A DNA stretch of 59,898 nucleotides from CAZTZL01 sp964617625 (GCA_964617625.1 CAZTZL010000011.1:1-59898); one strand, 5' to 3'. Numbered from the stretch's first letter, positions 16,162 through 27,190 are shown. The notes: a model not told the origin generated them from the letters alone. Program-made: numbers and translations.

Positions 16162-17934
16162 ATGAGCAAGAAGGGTAAAATCGTAAAGGTATCGGGGCCT
16201 TTGGTCGTTGCCGAAGGCATGGAAGATGCGAGAATGTACGATGTCGTCCGGGTCAGCGAAAAACAGTTGATCGGCGAGATCATCGAACTTAGAGGAGACC
16301 GTGCGTGGATTCAGGTCTATGAAGAGACAGGCGGTTTGGGAGTGGGCGAGCCTGTCCGCTCAATCGGAGAACCACTCAGCGTGGAACTCGGGCCGGGTCT
16401 TATAGAATCCATTTACGACGGTGTCCAGCGTCCCCTCGATGTGATCCGCGAACAGGTTGGTGATTTTATTACACGCGGTGTCGATGTCCCGGGAATTGAC
16501 AAGTCCAGAAAATGGAGATTCGAACCCCTTGTGAAAAAGGGAGCCAAGGTGACCCAGGGGGACATACTCGGAACCGTTCAGGAAACGCCTGTGGTCGTGC
16601 ATCGGATCATGGTGCCTCCCGGTGTCGGGGGGGAAGTGACGGAAATCAGTGGAGGTGAATTTACTGTTGAAGAAACAATAGCGAAAATCAAATCTGAAAA
16701 AAAGATCCAAGAAGTCACGATGCTGCAGCGCTGGCCGGTTCGAAAGGGAAGGCCGTATAAACAGAAACTTGTCCCTGTTGCGCCGTTGATGACAGGCCAG
16801 AGGGTTCTTGACACCTTCTTTCCCGTCGGCAAAGGAGGAACTGCCTGTGTGCCGGGTCCGTTTGGTTCCGGGAAAACGGTCATTCAGCATCAGCTGGCAA
16901 AGTGGGCGGATACGGAAATCGTGGTCTATATCGGCTGCGGTGAACGCGGTAATGAGATGGCAGACGTACTGCTTGAGTTTCCGGAGCTGGTCGACCCGAG
17001 ATCCGGGGAAGCATTGATGAAACGAACCGTGCTCATTGCCAATACCTCCAACATGCCGGTAGCGGCACGTGAGGCATCGGTCTATACAGGAATTACTATT
17101 GCCGAGTATTTCAGGGACATGGGGTATTCTGTGGCCGTTATGGCCGATTCGACTTCACGATGGGCGGAGGCGATGCGCGAGATGTCGGGCCGGCTCGAGG
17201 AAATGCCGGGTGACGAAGGATATCCCGCCTATTTGGGAAGTCGGATTGCGGAATTCTACGAACGCGCCGGGCGTGTGATCTGTCTTGGCTCGGAAGAACG
17301 TGAAGGATCCTTGACTGTTATCGGTGCTGTGTCTCCTCCGGGCGGCGACTTGGCCGATCCCGTGGTTCAGGCAACGCTCCGGATCGTTAAAGTTTTCTGG
17401 AGCCTGGAAGACAAGCTGGCCTATCAGCGGCATTTCCCGGCGATCAGCTGGTTGAACAGCTATTCCCTGTATGTCGATAATATGGAATCGTATTACAGTG
17501 AAGAGATCCACGAAGATTTTCCTGAAATGCGAAAACAGGCCATGAAGATTCTTCAGGAAGAGGCCGATCTTCAGGAGATTGTGAAGCTGGTAGGTGTGGA
17601 TGCGCTGTCTTTTTCCGACCGGCTCATCTTAGAAGTGGCTCGTTCGATACGCGAGGATTTTCTGCACCAGAATGCATTTCACGAAGTGGACACGTATGCG
17701 CTGATGGAAAAGCAGTATCTGATGCTGAAAACGATTTTAACGCTCCATGAAACATTTATACAGGCGCTCGATAAAGAAGTGCCCTTTGAAAAATTGATTG
17801 ATCTGCCCGTGCGGGAAGAAATCGCAAGGGCCAGGTACCTTCCGGAGAAAGATATTTCTAAAATCGAAGCTATACTGAAGACGTTGGAAGCGCAGGTCGA
17901 TGCGCTCGTTAAAGAGGAGAATGTGCATGCGTAA
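16162..17934 (+). CDS. atpA: V-type ATPase catalytic subunit A
   Basis: A 590-residue nucleotide-hydrolysing subunit. The N-terminal barrel begins GKIVKVSGPLVVAEGM; the long A-type insertion with GVDVPGIDKSRKWRFEP and HRIMVPPGVGG follows; the P-loop is GPFGSGKTV near residue 235; and the catalytic Glu region is YIGCGERGNEM. These show an active ATPase. The ATG at 16162 is 5 bp after subunit F and 9 nt after AGAAGAGGA. Its 3' end overlaps subunit B by 8 bp. Confidence 0.97.
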   Translation: MSKKGKIVKVSGPLVVAEGMEDARMYDVVRVSEKQLIGEIIELRGDRAWIQVYEETGGLGVGEPVRSIGEPLSVELGPGLIESIYDGVQRPLDVIREQVGDFITRGVDVPGIDKSRKWRFEPLVKKGAKVTQGDILGTVQETPVVVHRIMVPPGVGGEVTEISGGEFTVEETIAKIKSEKKIQEVTMLQRWPVRKGRPYKQKLVPVAPLMTGQRVLDTFFPVGKGGTACVPGPFGSGKTVIQHQLAKWADTEIVVYIGCGERGNEMADVLLEFPELVDPRSGEALMKRTVLIANTSNMPVAAREASVYTGITIAEYFRDMGYSVAVMADSTSRWAEAMREMSGRLEEMPGDEGYPAYLGSRIAEFYERAGRVICLGSEEREGSLTVIGAVSPPGGDLADPVVQATLRIVKVFWSLEDKLAYQRHFPAISWLNSYSLYVDNMESYYSEEIHEDFPEMRKQAMKILQEEADLQEIVKLVGVDALSFSDRLILEVARSIREDFLHQNAFHEVDTYALMEKQYLMLKTILTLHETFIQALDKEVPFEKLIDLPVREEIARARYLPEKDISKIEAILKTLEAQVDALVKEENVHA

Positions 17935-19351
17935 GGCGTATTTAACCATACGTGAGATTACAGGTCCGCTTGTTCTTGTAGAAGAAGTCGAAGATGTCAA
18001 ATATGAAGAGCTCGTCGAGCTGGAACTTCCCAACGGGGAAATGCGGCAGGGACGGGTTTTGGAAGTCAATGAGGACAAGGCGCTGATCCAGTTATTCGAG
18101 GAAGCGACAGGGATCGATGTTTTTAAAAGCAAAGTACGGTTTTTAGGGCGCGGAATTCAACTGGGTGTTTCCCCGGATATTCTCGGGCGCGTTTTTGACG
18201 GATTGGGACGGCCCATCGATAACGGCCCCAAACTGCTGCCCGAAAAGAAACTGGATATCAATGGAAACCCGATTAATCCGCAAGCCAGAGCCTATCCCTC
18301 CGAATTCATTCAAACCGGTATTTCATCCATCGACGGACTGAATACCCTGGTCCGCGGACAGAAGCTGCCGATTTTCTCGGGTTCGGGACTGCCCCATAAT
18401 CAGCTGGCCGCTCAAATCGCGAGACAGGCTAAAGTGCTGGGAAAACAGGAGAAATTTGCCGTTGTTTTCGGAGCCATGGGGATTACGTTTGAGGAATCCG
18501 AGTATTTCATTCAAGGATTCAAGGAAACCGGCGCCATCGACCGGTCCGTGCTCTTTGTCAATCTGGCGGACAATCCGGCGATTGAGCGCATTGCCACTCC
18601 AAGAATGGTTTTGACTACCGCCGAATATCTGGCATTCGATCTGGAGATGCACGTTCTGGTTATTCTTACGGATATGACCAATTACTGCGAAGCGCTTCGA
18701 GAGGTTTCCGCTGCCCGTAAAGAGGTTCCGGGCCGGCGCGGTTATCCTGGATATCTATACACGGACCTGTCTACCATTTACGAACGGGCAGGCCGAATCA
18801 AGGGAAAGAAGGGATCCATTACACAGATTCCCATTTTAACCATGCCGGAAGATGACAAAACACATCCGATTCCCGATCTCACCGGCTATATTACGGAGGG
18901 ACAGGTTATTCTTTCCCGTCAGCTTTTCAGAAAGGCCATCCGGCCACCGATCGATGTGCTTCCCTCGCTTTCTCGTCTGAAAGACAAAGGGATCGGCCAT
19001 GGAAAAACACGGGAAGACCATTCCGACGTATTCAATCAGCTCTTTGCGGCGTACGCGCGGGGGAAAGAGGTTCAGGAATTAGCTGTCATTTTGGGAGAGG
19101 CCGCCCTGTCAGATATTGACCGCATTTATTTTAAATTTGCCGACGAATTTGAACACCGGTACGTCAGTCAGGGTGAATATGAAGACCGGACTATCGAACA
19201 GACACTCGATTTGGGCTGGGAGCTGCTTTCCGTGTTCCCGTCGATCGAGCTGAAACGCATCCGGCCCGAGTGGATGGAAAAGTACTTTAAAAAGTTTCAG
19301 AAAAAAGCAGTATCGAAGAATGATACAAAAAAAGAAGAAGCAAAAAGTTAA
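17927..19351 (+). CDS. atpB: V-type ATPase subunit B
   Basis: A 474-residue non-catalytic nucleotide-site subunit that alternates with A in the V1 ring. It begins MRKAYLTIREITGPLVLVEEV and contains FDGLGRPID, GQKLPIFSGSGLPHN in place of a P-loop, and SAARKEVPGRRGYPGYLYTDL. The ATG at 17927 lies within the end of subunit A, after AGAGGAGA. The last 25 residues are Lys-rich and variable. Confidence 0.97.
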   Translation: MRKAYLTIREITGPLVLVEEVEDVKYEELVELELPNGEMRQGRVLEVNEDKALIQLFEEATGIDVFKSKVRFLGRGIQLGVSPDILGRVFDGLGRPIDNGPKLLPEKKLDINGNPINPQARAYPSEFIQTGISSIDGLNTLVRGQKLPIFSGSGLPHNQLAAQIARQAKVLGKQEKFAVVFGAMGITFEESEYFIQGFKETGAIDRSVLFVNLADNPAIERIATPRMVLTTAEYLAFDLEMHVLVILTDMTNYCEALREVSAARKEVPGRRGYPGYLYTDLSTIYERAGRIKGKKGSITQIPILTMPEDDKTHPIPDLTGYITEGQVILSRQLFRKAIRPPIDVLPSLSRLKDKGIGHGKTREDHSDVFNQLFAAYARGKEVQELAVILGEAALSDIDRIYFKFADEFEHRYVSQGEYEDRTIEQTLDLGWELLSVFPSIELKRIRPEWMEKYFKKFQKKAVSKNDTKKEEAKS

Positions 19352-19561
19352 AATGCTTTTTCATGATAGATTTTACTCGGAGAGCGCATATCAAGCAGTT
19401 CCTTATAAAAGGATTTATAGAATATATCAAAATATATAGGATAACGGCATCAATTTTGCAAAATTTATATACTTTACAGCTCAGGAGAAATCCCGGTTTG
19501 GTGTTACCGAATCGATAACAGGCTTGTGTTCAGAATTTGATCACATTGAAGGACACTTGAG
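19352..19561 (+). other. 210-bp gap inside the ATPase cluster
   Basis: This is the only sizeable break among the nine ATPase genes. It is AT-rich, contains no open frame of note, no clear terminator and no close match to a -35/-10 pair. It may carry a weak promoter or RNA processing site for subunit D, but I see nothing definite. Confidence 0.4.
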
Positions 19562-20176
19562 ATGAAATTGACCACAAACGCAACACGAATGGAACTGCTC
19601 CGGTTAAAGAAACGGCTTGTCCTGGCTCGAAGAGGCCACAAGCTGTTGAAAGACAAGCAGGATGAATTGATGCGTCAGTTTCTGGATCTGGTCGATTCTG
19701 TAAAGGGTTTGCGGAAAGAATTAGAAGAGAAGTTTCAAAAAAGTCTGCGATATTTTATACAAGGCCGCATGGAAACACCCCGGGATAGTATCGAGACAGC
19801 GTTAATGATTCCCACCAGTCGTATCGATATGGAAATTGGAAAGAAACAGGTGCTCAATTTGCAGGTGCCTGTGCTGAAAGTGGATATTGGAGAATTTAAA
19901 CGGAGTTACGGATTCTTGGAAACCGGCGGAAATATTGATTTATCCCTGGATCTGTTTCAAAAAACTTTTCCAAAACTGCTGGAACTTGCACAAACGGAGA
20001 AAGCTTTGTTCCTTATGGGGGATGAAATCGAAAAAACACGAAGAAGGGTTAATGCCCTGGAATATGTGCTTATCCCGGAATTGGAAGAAACCAGACGCTA
20101 CATCGAAATGAAACTGAGCGAAATGGAACGGGGGAACCTGACCCGTTTGATGAAAGTCAAGGAAATGATTCGTTAG
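19562..20176 (+). CDS. atpD: V-type ATPase subunit D
   Basis: A 204-residue central-shaft subunit made of two long helices. The N-terminal NATRMELLRLKKRLVLARRGHKLLKDKQDEL is the most recognisable mark of the family and the C-terminal helix has RRRVNALEYVLIPELEETRRYI, another conserved stretch. GAAGGAC precedes the ATG. It completes a full V1Vo set (stalk, I, K, E, C, F, A, B, D) and ends 49 bp before the TPR operon, so read-through into that operon is possible. Confidence 0.95.
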   Translation: MKLTTNATRMELLRLKKRLVLARRGHKLLKDKQDELMRQFLDLVDSVKGLRKELEEKFQKSLRYFIQGRMETPRDSIETALMIPTSRIDMEIGKKQVLNLQVPVLKVDIGEFKRSYGFLETGGNIDLSLDLFQKTFPKLLELAQTEKALFLMGDEIEKTRRRVNALEYVLIPELEETRRYIEMKLSEMERGNLTRLMKVKEMIR

Positions 20177-20225
20177 AGGAAATCGCTTCCGTTTTTTATA
20201 AAGTCAATGTCTGCAAAGGGGGTTT

Positions 20226-22829
20226 GTGAGAGTGCCTTTCGCCTTGGGAGGAAAGGGAAAGTATCTATTTCTCTTGAACCAAAAGAGTATTGCTTTCCTG
20301 TTTTTCCTTCTTGTTTTATCATTTGCCAATTCATCCTTTGGTCTGGGACAGGAGTCTGCCGGTGAAGGGACGAATCTCCGCTACTATTACCGTCTAAAAA
20401 GTGAAGAATTCCTAGAAACAGTCATTCCCAAAGAAAAGTATCTTCTGGCGCTGGTACAGAATGTAAATGAGGAAATGTGGGCCCGGATGAAAGAAGGAAC
20501 CTATTCATCCGAGTTAAGCGCCGATCAACTTGTATCTCCCCGCGAATCATTACTCGATAGTTATAACAAAGAGTTGGAAAAAGTACTTCTCCTGCTGGAT
20601 GAAATAAACCTTCTCGAGAAAAAAGCCAAACAAAAAGTCAATTTTGAAGCACTCAAATCATTATCGAACCTTCGGACACAGGTGAGAAAGATTATTGAAG
20701 AAAGTGTTCTGGACAAATATGTGGAGCAACTGGATTTAAAAAATGGCGATGGAAGTCCCGGCAGTCAAAAAGGCTCGAATGCACCAAAAGGTGAAGAGAC
20801 TTCAACCAAGGATCAGAAAACAAGCCGCCGCCAATTTGCGGATGAATATTTTGAAGAGTGGAAGTACAATCGTATTTTGGACTTCAAGATGAAACTCACA
20901 CAGTACGTTTATCTTCGTACCAAACTCATTCAAACTGCGGATCCCTTTCAGTTGAAACGCATGTTTTCACGAGACCTTAAAGCGGCGCTGGAAAATTTTT
21001 CTGTTGGCGATTTTGCCCTGTCCCGATTGCAGCTTCAGGATATCCTAAATACATATTATCAATACCAGACGCTGGATGATGTTCTTTTTTATTCGTGTGA
21101 ATCTTCATACGGTCTCAATTATTTAGACGAAGCATTAAAAGGATATCAAAGGCTGATCGAAGAGTATCCTCAGTCCAAATTCTGGGCGAAAGCACTGGTC
21201 AAGATGATCTATATTTATTCAGTTTATAACGAGGTCGATAAGATTCATGCCGTTTACCAGGAACTGCTTTCACAAAAAGAGCGCTTGGATGTCGAATCGT
21301 TCGGAATCGTCTCCTATCTGGTTGGTTATGCCCAGTTTAAATCCGGAAATTATCAAAAATCCCTGAAAGCGTTGGGGAATGTGTCTTCGGAAAGTACCTA
21401 CTTTTTCCCGTCACTTTATTTGTCAGCAGCCTGTTATTCGAACCTTGGCGAGGATCAACTGGCGCAGTCCCTTTACTATCGGTTGATCGAGGAAAAGCAG
21501 AGAAGTGAAAAAGATCCTGTTCTCCATCAGATACGGAACAATGCCCTCCTGAAACTTGGATTGATCTATTATGAACGGGGAGAACATCAGCAGGCCATTG
21601 CATTTTTTAATATGGTATCGGAAGACTACTCGCATTACGATCTGAGTGTGATCGGCCGTGCCTGGAGCGCCTATCAAATCGGCAATCCTGCAGAGACACT
21701 GCAAAATGCGGAATGGCTGTTAAAAAACTCACTTATGTCAAGATATGCCTATGAGGCGAGGGTACTGGCAGCCAGTTCGAGAGAGCTCATGGGGAAGAGT
21801 GAAGAAGCCCTTGAAGATTTGAAACAGGTTTATCAGGCTAAATTCCGCGCCGATCAGAGCGTCGTTATTCCAGAAGATGAAAAAGCCATGTTAGGCGATG
21901 TCAATACAGTTGAATCGTATGAACGCAGTATGCTTGATAACAAAGAACAAAAATTATACAACGAAATCGATAAAATTCAGCAGTTTTTCCATGGGACCTA
22001 TCCTGGAGACCGGGGTACCGTTTCTCCTGGTAACGTTAACAGCAGCGATTATAAAAACGAAACAAAAACTTTGGAAAACAAGATTGCCTTATTGGATCGT
22101 CTGGAGAGTGAAGCACGGGAAAATCAGCAGTCTGATTTACTTGATGATATTCGTCTTCTAAGAAGTGATTTGATTCAGACATTGGAAAGCCACACCCAGA
22201 CCAGGTATAAAAGAACAGATTATTATGAAGAAGACCCTCTGATTCGCCGGATGGGAATAGCGGAGCATTTAAAATATCTCTTCCAATCTCTGATGGTTGA
22301 AACAGTCCGGGAGAAAGATCAAACCGTCAAGGATATTGAAGAGGCCAAAAAAATCATTCGGCTGTCAAAAATTCAGGATCAGTATAATTTGATGATACAA
22401 ACCGAAATAAAAAAGGAAGAGTTAGAGGATTATTACAACAGATTAAATCAATACGAAGTGTGGCTTCGGGAGAATTTCCCCCAGCAAATGCGGGTCGAAC
22501 TTGACCAGTGGGCGAGTTTCAGCGGTTATGGCATCAGCAACATCAATTTCAGCCGGATTAAAACGTGCGACAGGCGCATGGCGGGAATATCAAAGAACAT
22601 TCAAAAAATCGATGAGATTTACCTCATTAAGCGAAAGCAGTTGGATCGACGCATACAGGGCCTGTTGAGCGATGTCGAGAAAATTGAGGATCAGATGCGT
22701 TCTGAAGCGATGAAACGGGAAGAACAGGAAAAGGACCGGTTCTTTAAAACAGATTACTTTTACAAACAAAAGCAGGAAGCCCCGGTCGGGGAAATTCAGG
22801 AAACTCCGGATTCGAAACAGAAAAAATGA
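20226..22829 (+). CDS. exported TPR/coiled-coil protein of envelope machine
   Basis: An 867-residue protein. A signal or anchor helix at about 18-38 (KSIAFLFFLLVLSFANSSFG) follows a basic start. Residues 40-230 are helical and charged; about 260-560 carry TPR-like pairs, for example YSCESSYGLNYLDEALKGYQ and KLGLIYYERGEHQQAIAFF; about 600-850 are coiled coil. It starts with a GTG at 20226 (or 20232) after AAAGGGGG. Its last codons overlap the next TPR gene by 4 bp. Probably periplasmic, a scaffold for protein contacts. I cannot assign it to a named family. Confidence 0.75.
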   Translation: MRVPFALGGKGKYLFLLNQKSIAFLFFLLVLSFANSSFGLGQESAGEGTNLRYYYRLKSEEFLETVIPKEKYLLALVQNVNEEMWARMKEGTYSSELSADQLVSPRESLLDSYNKELEKVLLLLDEINLLEKKAKQKVNFEALKSLSNLRTQVRKIIEESVLDKYVEQLDLKNGDGSPGSQKGSNAPKGEETSTKDQKTSRRQFADEYFEEWKYNRILDFKMKLTQYVYLRTKLIQTADPFQLKRMFSRDLKAALENFSVGDFALSRLQLQDILNTYYQYQTLDDVLFYSCESSYGLNYLDEALKGYQRLIEEYPQSKFWAKALVKMIYIYSVYNEVDKIHAVYQELLSQKERLDVESFGIVSYLVGYAQFKSGNYQKSLKALGNVSSESTYFFPSLYLSAACYSNLGEDQLAQSLYYRLIEEKQRSEKDPVLHQIRNNALLKLGLIYYERGEHQQAIAFFNMVSEDYSHYDLSVIGRAWSAYQIGNPAETLQNAEWLLKNSLMSRYAYEARVLAASSRELMGKSEEALEDLKQVYQAKFRADQSVVIPEDEKAMLGDVNTVESYERSMLDNKEQKLYNEIDKIQQFFHGTYPGDRGTVSPGNVNSSDYKNETKTLENKIALLDRLESEARENQQSDLLDDIRLLRSDLIQTLESHTQTRYKRTDYYEEDPLIRRMGIAEHLKYLFQSLMVETVREKDQTVKDIEEAKKIIRLSKIQDQYNLMIQTEIKKEELEDYYNRLNQYEVWLRENFPQQMRVELDQWASFSGYGISNINFSRIKTCDRRMAGISKNIQKIDEIYLIKRKQLDRRIQGLLSDVEKIEDQMRSEAMKREEQEKDRFFKTDYFYKQKQEAPVGEIQETPDSKQKK

Positions 22830-25800
22830 CAGTCATTAGAAATAAAATTGTTATTACACTGATCCTTTTACTAACCGGGTTTTTCTCATCCGGCAGGGCG
22901 CAGGTCCGGCCGGCCCAGATCGATTCTTCATTCTGGTCGCTTTCACTTCCGGAACTGCAGAGTTATCGCGCCTTTTATACCCAGGAACTGGAAGCACTGC
23001 AGGAAGAAAAGCAGAGTCTGATTAAGAGGGGCATATCCGATGGAGAAAGGCTCCTTCAGGCTCAATCGGATGATAAAGTGGTTGACGAGATACTCATCCG
23101 GCTGGCCGATCTTTACTATTATCAGGAAAAGGATCAATACCTGGAGAAAATGCAGGCTTATGATGATAAACTCATGCAGTACGAAAGAAAAGAAATTCAG
23201 GAGATTCCGGAAGAACCTCATCCGGAATATCATAAATCGATGGCCATTTATCAGCGGATCATCGATGAATTTCCCAAGAGTGAATTGGTGGATGACGCAG
23301 TTTACAACAGGGGTTTTATCTTAGAAGAGCTTGGAGAACACCAGCGAGCAAATCAGGTTTATCTTCATTTAATCGAGGCCTATCCCGAGAGTCATTATGT
23401 ACCGGAATGTTATCTGCGGCTCGGAGAATACTATTTTAATCCGCCTGTCAATAACGTCAATCAGGCCATTTCATATTATAAAAAAGTGCTTCTGTACAAG
23501 AACAGTCCGCGTTATGATGAGGCACTCTACAAACTGGGCTGGTCTTATTACAGGTTGAGCCAGTATCCGGAAGCCATCAGTTATTTTACGACGCTTGTTG
23601 AGGAAATGGGTGCGGGAGACGAAACACAGGGTGCGGAAGCGAGTGTGAGAACAGACCTGCATGAAGAGGCCCTCGCTTATATCGCGATCAGTTTTATCGA
23701 TTTCGGCGGACCGGATAATGCGAACGCCTATGTGGAAAAACTCGGAAATCCGCAGTGGGGTCTCGAAATGATCGCAAAGTTGGGTGATATATATATGCAA
23801 GAAAAGGAAGAATACCTGCTGGCGATTAAAACCTATGAACTCCTGCTGGATCGAACCTATTCCACAGAAAAGGGACCTGTCGTCTATAAAAAAATCGTCG
23901 ATTGCTACCAGGCTTTAAATGATGAGAAAAAAACATTTGAAACGCGCCAAAAACTGTACGAAATGTATAAACCGGACGGAATCTGGTGGAAAGCCACGGA
24001 CGATGAAAAAGCCAAACTGCAATCCCGCCGGCTCACCGAACAGGCTTTGCGGGAAAATATCGGTTATATGATTCGTCAAGCTGAAGCAAGCAACAGGAAA
24101 CCGCTTTTCGAAAAAGCCGCCGAGATGGGAGAAATTTATCTGGATACCTATCCTGAAGATATTCATGCGTATATGATTCGATGGAATGTTGCACTGATTC
24201 TGGATACGAGGCTCAAACAGTTTAAAGAGGCATTTGAAGAGTATCTAACCATCAGTTTGGTATACAATTCTGAACAATATGCTCAATTTGCACGGGAGAA
24301 AGGCCTTTCGGATATTCGGGATGCTGCGGAAAATGCCATCATCGTAGCGGACAGTCTTGTCGAGCAGGAGAAAAAGAGCGGCACAGAGATGGATCAGCTT
24401 TCAAGATTGCAGGCACAAATGTCCAAAGACATCAAAGAGTTTATTCCCTTTTCACCAGCGAATGCGCTTTTGGCTGTTGCCTATGACAACTATATCAAGC
24501 TTTTCCCCTTCGATGAGAAAACTGCGATGATTCTGGCCAATGCGGGCGCACTTTATTATACTCACAATCAGTTCGATGAGGCTTTAAAATATTTTAAGAC
24601 ACTTGTCGATTATTTCCCGAATAGCGATGAAGTCAGAAATGTTCAATATTCCATCCTGGAAAGTTATTTTGGGAAAGGGGATTATCAAAGTTCCGAGGTT
24701 CTGGCCAAGAAGATGCTCGGTGGCACCGGCTCCAACGAAATCAAACAAAAGGCCGAATCACGTTTGGCAGAATCGATTTTTCTCAAAGCCGAAACTCTTT
24801 CGAAAACAAACCAGGACAAGGCTGCTGCCGATGAATATTATCGGATGGCGCTTGAAGTGCCGACAGCGCCTTTCGTGGATCGTGCGCTCTTCAATGCCGG
24901 TAAGGAGTATGACCGCATTCACGATTATAAATCTGCCATTCGCGCTTATGAGCATCTTCGGGCTTCCTACAGCGGATCCTCTCTGCTTCTTGATGTCCTG
25001 AACAATTTGGCTTTCGATTACGGCGAGACCGGTGACTTTCAAATGGCCGGCGAACGGTACGAATCCCTTGCAGAGCTGCTCAATTATGGAGAGAAATCCA
25101 AAGATGCGCTTTTTAACGCTTTTGTTTTTTACGGAAAAGCAGGAAATAACCTGAAGGCTATTGAAACCGGGGAAAGCTATGCGATCCATTTTCCGGAAGC
25201 TGAAGATGCACCGTCGGTTTATTTTCAGACAGCAGTTCATCGCGAGCAGATGGGAGATCGAGCAGGTGCGATCCGCGTTTATTCGGATTTCGCCAACCGT
25301 TTTCCGAAATCTCCGAGGGGTGTGGAGGCGTATTATCGGCTTGGACAACTTTTCCAGAAATCAGGATCTTTGAACGACGCTGAAATTGCTTTCCGAAATG
25401 GGTATCAAAAAAGTCTGGATTTAAAAGCAAAAAAAATAGATGAAAACAGTTATTTTGCATCAGAAGCTTTGTTCTGTGCAAACCAAATCATTCAAAAGCG
25501 GTATAATCAAATCCTTTTTAAACTGCCGAAGCAGAGTATCAATCAAAATCTGCAGTCCAAACAGGAATTGCTCCAGAAACTTATTGATCAGTACACGACA
25601 GTGGCAAGTTATCGCACTTTTCGGCTTCCCGAATCCGTTTTTCAGATAGGTGCGCTTTATGATAATTTTGCATTGACATGGGCCGGGCAGGAAATTCCAT
25701 TTCTGGATGCAACCGCCCGTGCTATCAAAGAAAAAGACATTAATGAACGAACGACACAGCTCTATGCCCAGGCTCTCACTGCTTTCATGAAAGCAGTCGA

Positions 25801-27190
25801 AGGGTTGGGAAAAATGGCACAGGAGGCGTCTGCTGAACCGGCCCAATCGACCAATAACTCATCCGGTACAAGCGATACATTAAAGACACTCATTCAGTTC
25901 TGGGCAGACAGCGCTAAAATAAAAATATCCGAGACGCTCTATCAACTGGCCGAAATCAACACAAAAACCATCGATCAGTTGTTGGCTGTTCCTGTCCCTG
26001 TTGATATGAGCATGATGGCCAAATTGGAGTATCAGAGCCAGGTGTTGGCCAAAGCAATTCGGCCGACTGTTCAGGTTGTCATGAATGCACATATTCGGAA
26101 CTTGCATGTCGCGGACAGTCTTTCGCTGAAAAACCGATGGACGCAGGCTTCCCAAAGCCAGCTTCTCTCTATTGCCGGATTAATGGGAAGAGAATATGGC
26201 CGGTTGTCATTTCAGGCGATTCATTATTATGAAAATGATGTGGATCAGTATAAAAGAAAAACGCTCGACAAAAAAGAGGTTGTCTCCGAAAAAACGATCA
26301 ATGAAATGGTGCAGTTTATTGAAGCAGCGCGATCTTATTCTGCGGCGGCCGTGATTTCTTATCGGGATGGAGTATTGTCCTGTACCGAAAAGAAAATATC
26401 CGATTTAAATACGACTTTTCCGCAGGAAGAAATGATCGGTTTTTCCCTTAAAATGGCGGATACTCTGGAAACGCTCGTTCAGGACCGGTTGGATGATCAA
26501 TCGAGGACCGATGAACTGTTTCAGCAAAAGGGGGACCTTTTATACGAAGAGGCGCTTTCCGTTTTTGAGGATCATGTGTTTTATCTGGATCAAAACATAA
26601 AAACGCTTTTAACCGAGAGCTATAAGGCGGAAGAGAGATTTCCCGAATCCACTCCTTCAATCGATTGGCTAAAAATTAAAATGGTCATGATGGAACCCGA
26701 AACCTATATCAAGAAGTTAAAGATGCATGTCGAAATTGCAACGGTTCCGCTCGATACGACATGGTGGTATTCGCCGAATTATTATGACGGGTGGGCATCG
26801 ATTCAGTTTCAAATGAAACAATGGAATCATCCTAAAAAGGAAACGGCTTCCTCCGATAAAATCAAAGCCGCAAGAGCAGTGTCCGAAGGAACACCATCTC
26901 AAGATGCGGGCAGTTTTTATCTGAGAAAGGCCATCGAAATACCGGGATTTTCAATTTCGAGTCAGGTTGAAATAAAAACAAAATCCAAATACGAACTGTA
27001 TGTTAATGATAACAAAATCATGAATTCGCAGGAAAATGAATCGAGAATGATTATGCACTGTCTGCGACAGGGGGAAAACATATTCGGAATTCGTTTACAG
27101 GAAAAAACCGATTTTACTATTGAAGGCTTTATAAAAATACAGTATATTGCCGAACAGAATTTACCGAAAAAAAAGGCCAGTGATGAATAA
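22826..27190 (+). CDS. very large exported TPR protein
   Basis: A 1454-residue protein with a signal peptide (about 1-25, ending near SGRA). Numerous TPR units are visible, with phrases such as YNRGFILEELGEHQRANQVYLHLIEAYP, LYKLGWSYYRLSQYPEAISYF and ANAGALYYTHNQFDEALKYF, spaced through residues 150-900. A helical region (900-1300) and a C-terminal beta-type module (about 1370-1445, YELYVNDNKIMN) follow. Size and context recall the long TPR proteins (for example GltI) of myxobacterial gliding machinery. Likely a periplasmic scaffold bridging the inner-membrane motor to the outer membrane; this role is inferred. Confidence 0.8.
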   Translation: MTVIRNKIVITLILLLTGFFSSGRAQVRPAQIDSSFWSLSLPELQSYRAFYTQELEALQEEKQSLIKRGISDGERLLQAQSDDKVVDEILIRLADLYYYQEKDQYLEKMQAYDDKLMQYERKEIQEIPEEPHPEYHKSMAIYQRIIDEFPKSELVDDAVYNRGFILEELGEHQRANQVYLHLIEAYPESHYVPECYLRLGEYYFNPPVNNVNQAISYYKKVLLYKNSPRYDEALYKLGWSYYRLSQYPEAISYFTTLVEEMGAGDETQGAEASVRTDLHEEALAYIAISFIDFGGPDNANAYVEKLGNPQWGLEMIAKLGDIYMQEKEEYLLAIKTYELLLDRTYSTEKGPVVYKKIVDCYQALNDEKKTFETRQKLYEMYKPDGIWWKATDDEKAKLQSRRLTEQALRENIGYMIRQAEASNRKPLFEKAAEMGEIYLDTYPEDIHAYMIRWNVALILDTRLKQFKEAFEEYLTISLVYNSEQYAQFAREKGLSDIRDAAENAIIVADSLVEQEKKSGTEMDQLSRLQAQMSKDIKEFIPFSPANALLAVAYDNYIKLFPFDEKTAMILANAGALYYTHNQFDEALKYFKTLVDYFPNSDEVRNVQYSILESYFGKGDYQSSEVLAKKMLGGTGSNEIKQKAESRLAESIFLKAETLSKTNQDKAAADEYYRMALEVPTAPFVDRALFNAGKEYDRIHDYKSAIRAYEHLRASYSGSSLLLDVLNNLAFDYGETGDFQMAGERYESLAELLNYGEKSKDALFNAFVFYGKAGNNLKAIETGESYAIHFPEAEDAPSVYFQTAVHREQMGDRAGAIRVYSDFANRFPKSPRGVEAYYRLGQLFQKSGSLNDAEIAFRNGYQKSLDLKAKKIDENSYFASEALFCANQIIQKRYNQILFKLPKQSINQNLQSKQELLQKLIDQYTTVASYRTFRLPESVFQIGALYDNFALTWAGQEIPFLDATARAIKEKDINERTTQLYAQALTAFMKAVEGLGKMAQEASAEPAQSTNNSSGTSDTLKTLIQFWADSAKIKISETLYQLAEINTKTIDQLLAVPVPVDMSMMAKLEYQSQVLAKAIRPTVQVVMNAHIRNLHVADSLSLKNRWTQASQSQLLSIAGLMGREYGRLSFQAIHYYENDVDQYKRKTLDKKEVVSEKTINEMVQFIEAARSYSAAAVISYRDGVLSCTEKKISDLNTTFPQEEMIGFSLKMADTLETLVQDRLDDQSRTDELFQQKGDLLYEEALSVFEDHVFYLDQNIKTLLTESYKAEERFPESTPSIDWLKIKMVMMEPETYIKKLKMHVEIATVPLDTTWWYSPNYYDGWASIQFQMKQWNHPKKETASSDKIKAARAVSEGTPSQDAGSFYLRKAIEIPGFSISSQVEIKTKSKYELYVNDNKIMNSQENESRMIMHCLRQGENIFGIRLQEKTDFTIEGFIKIQYIAEQNLPKKKASDE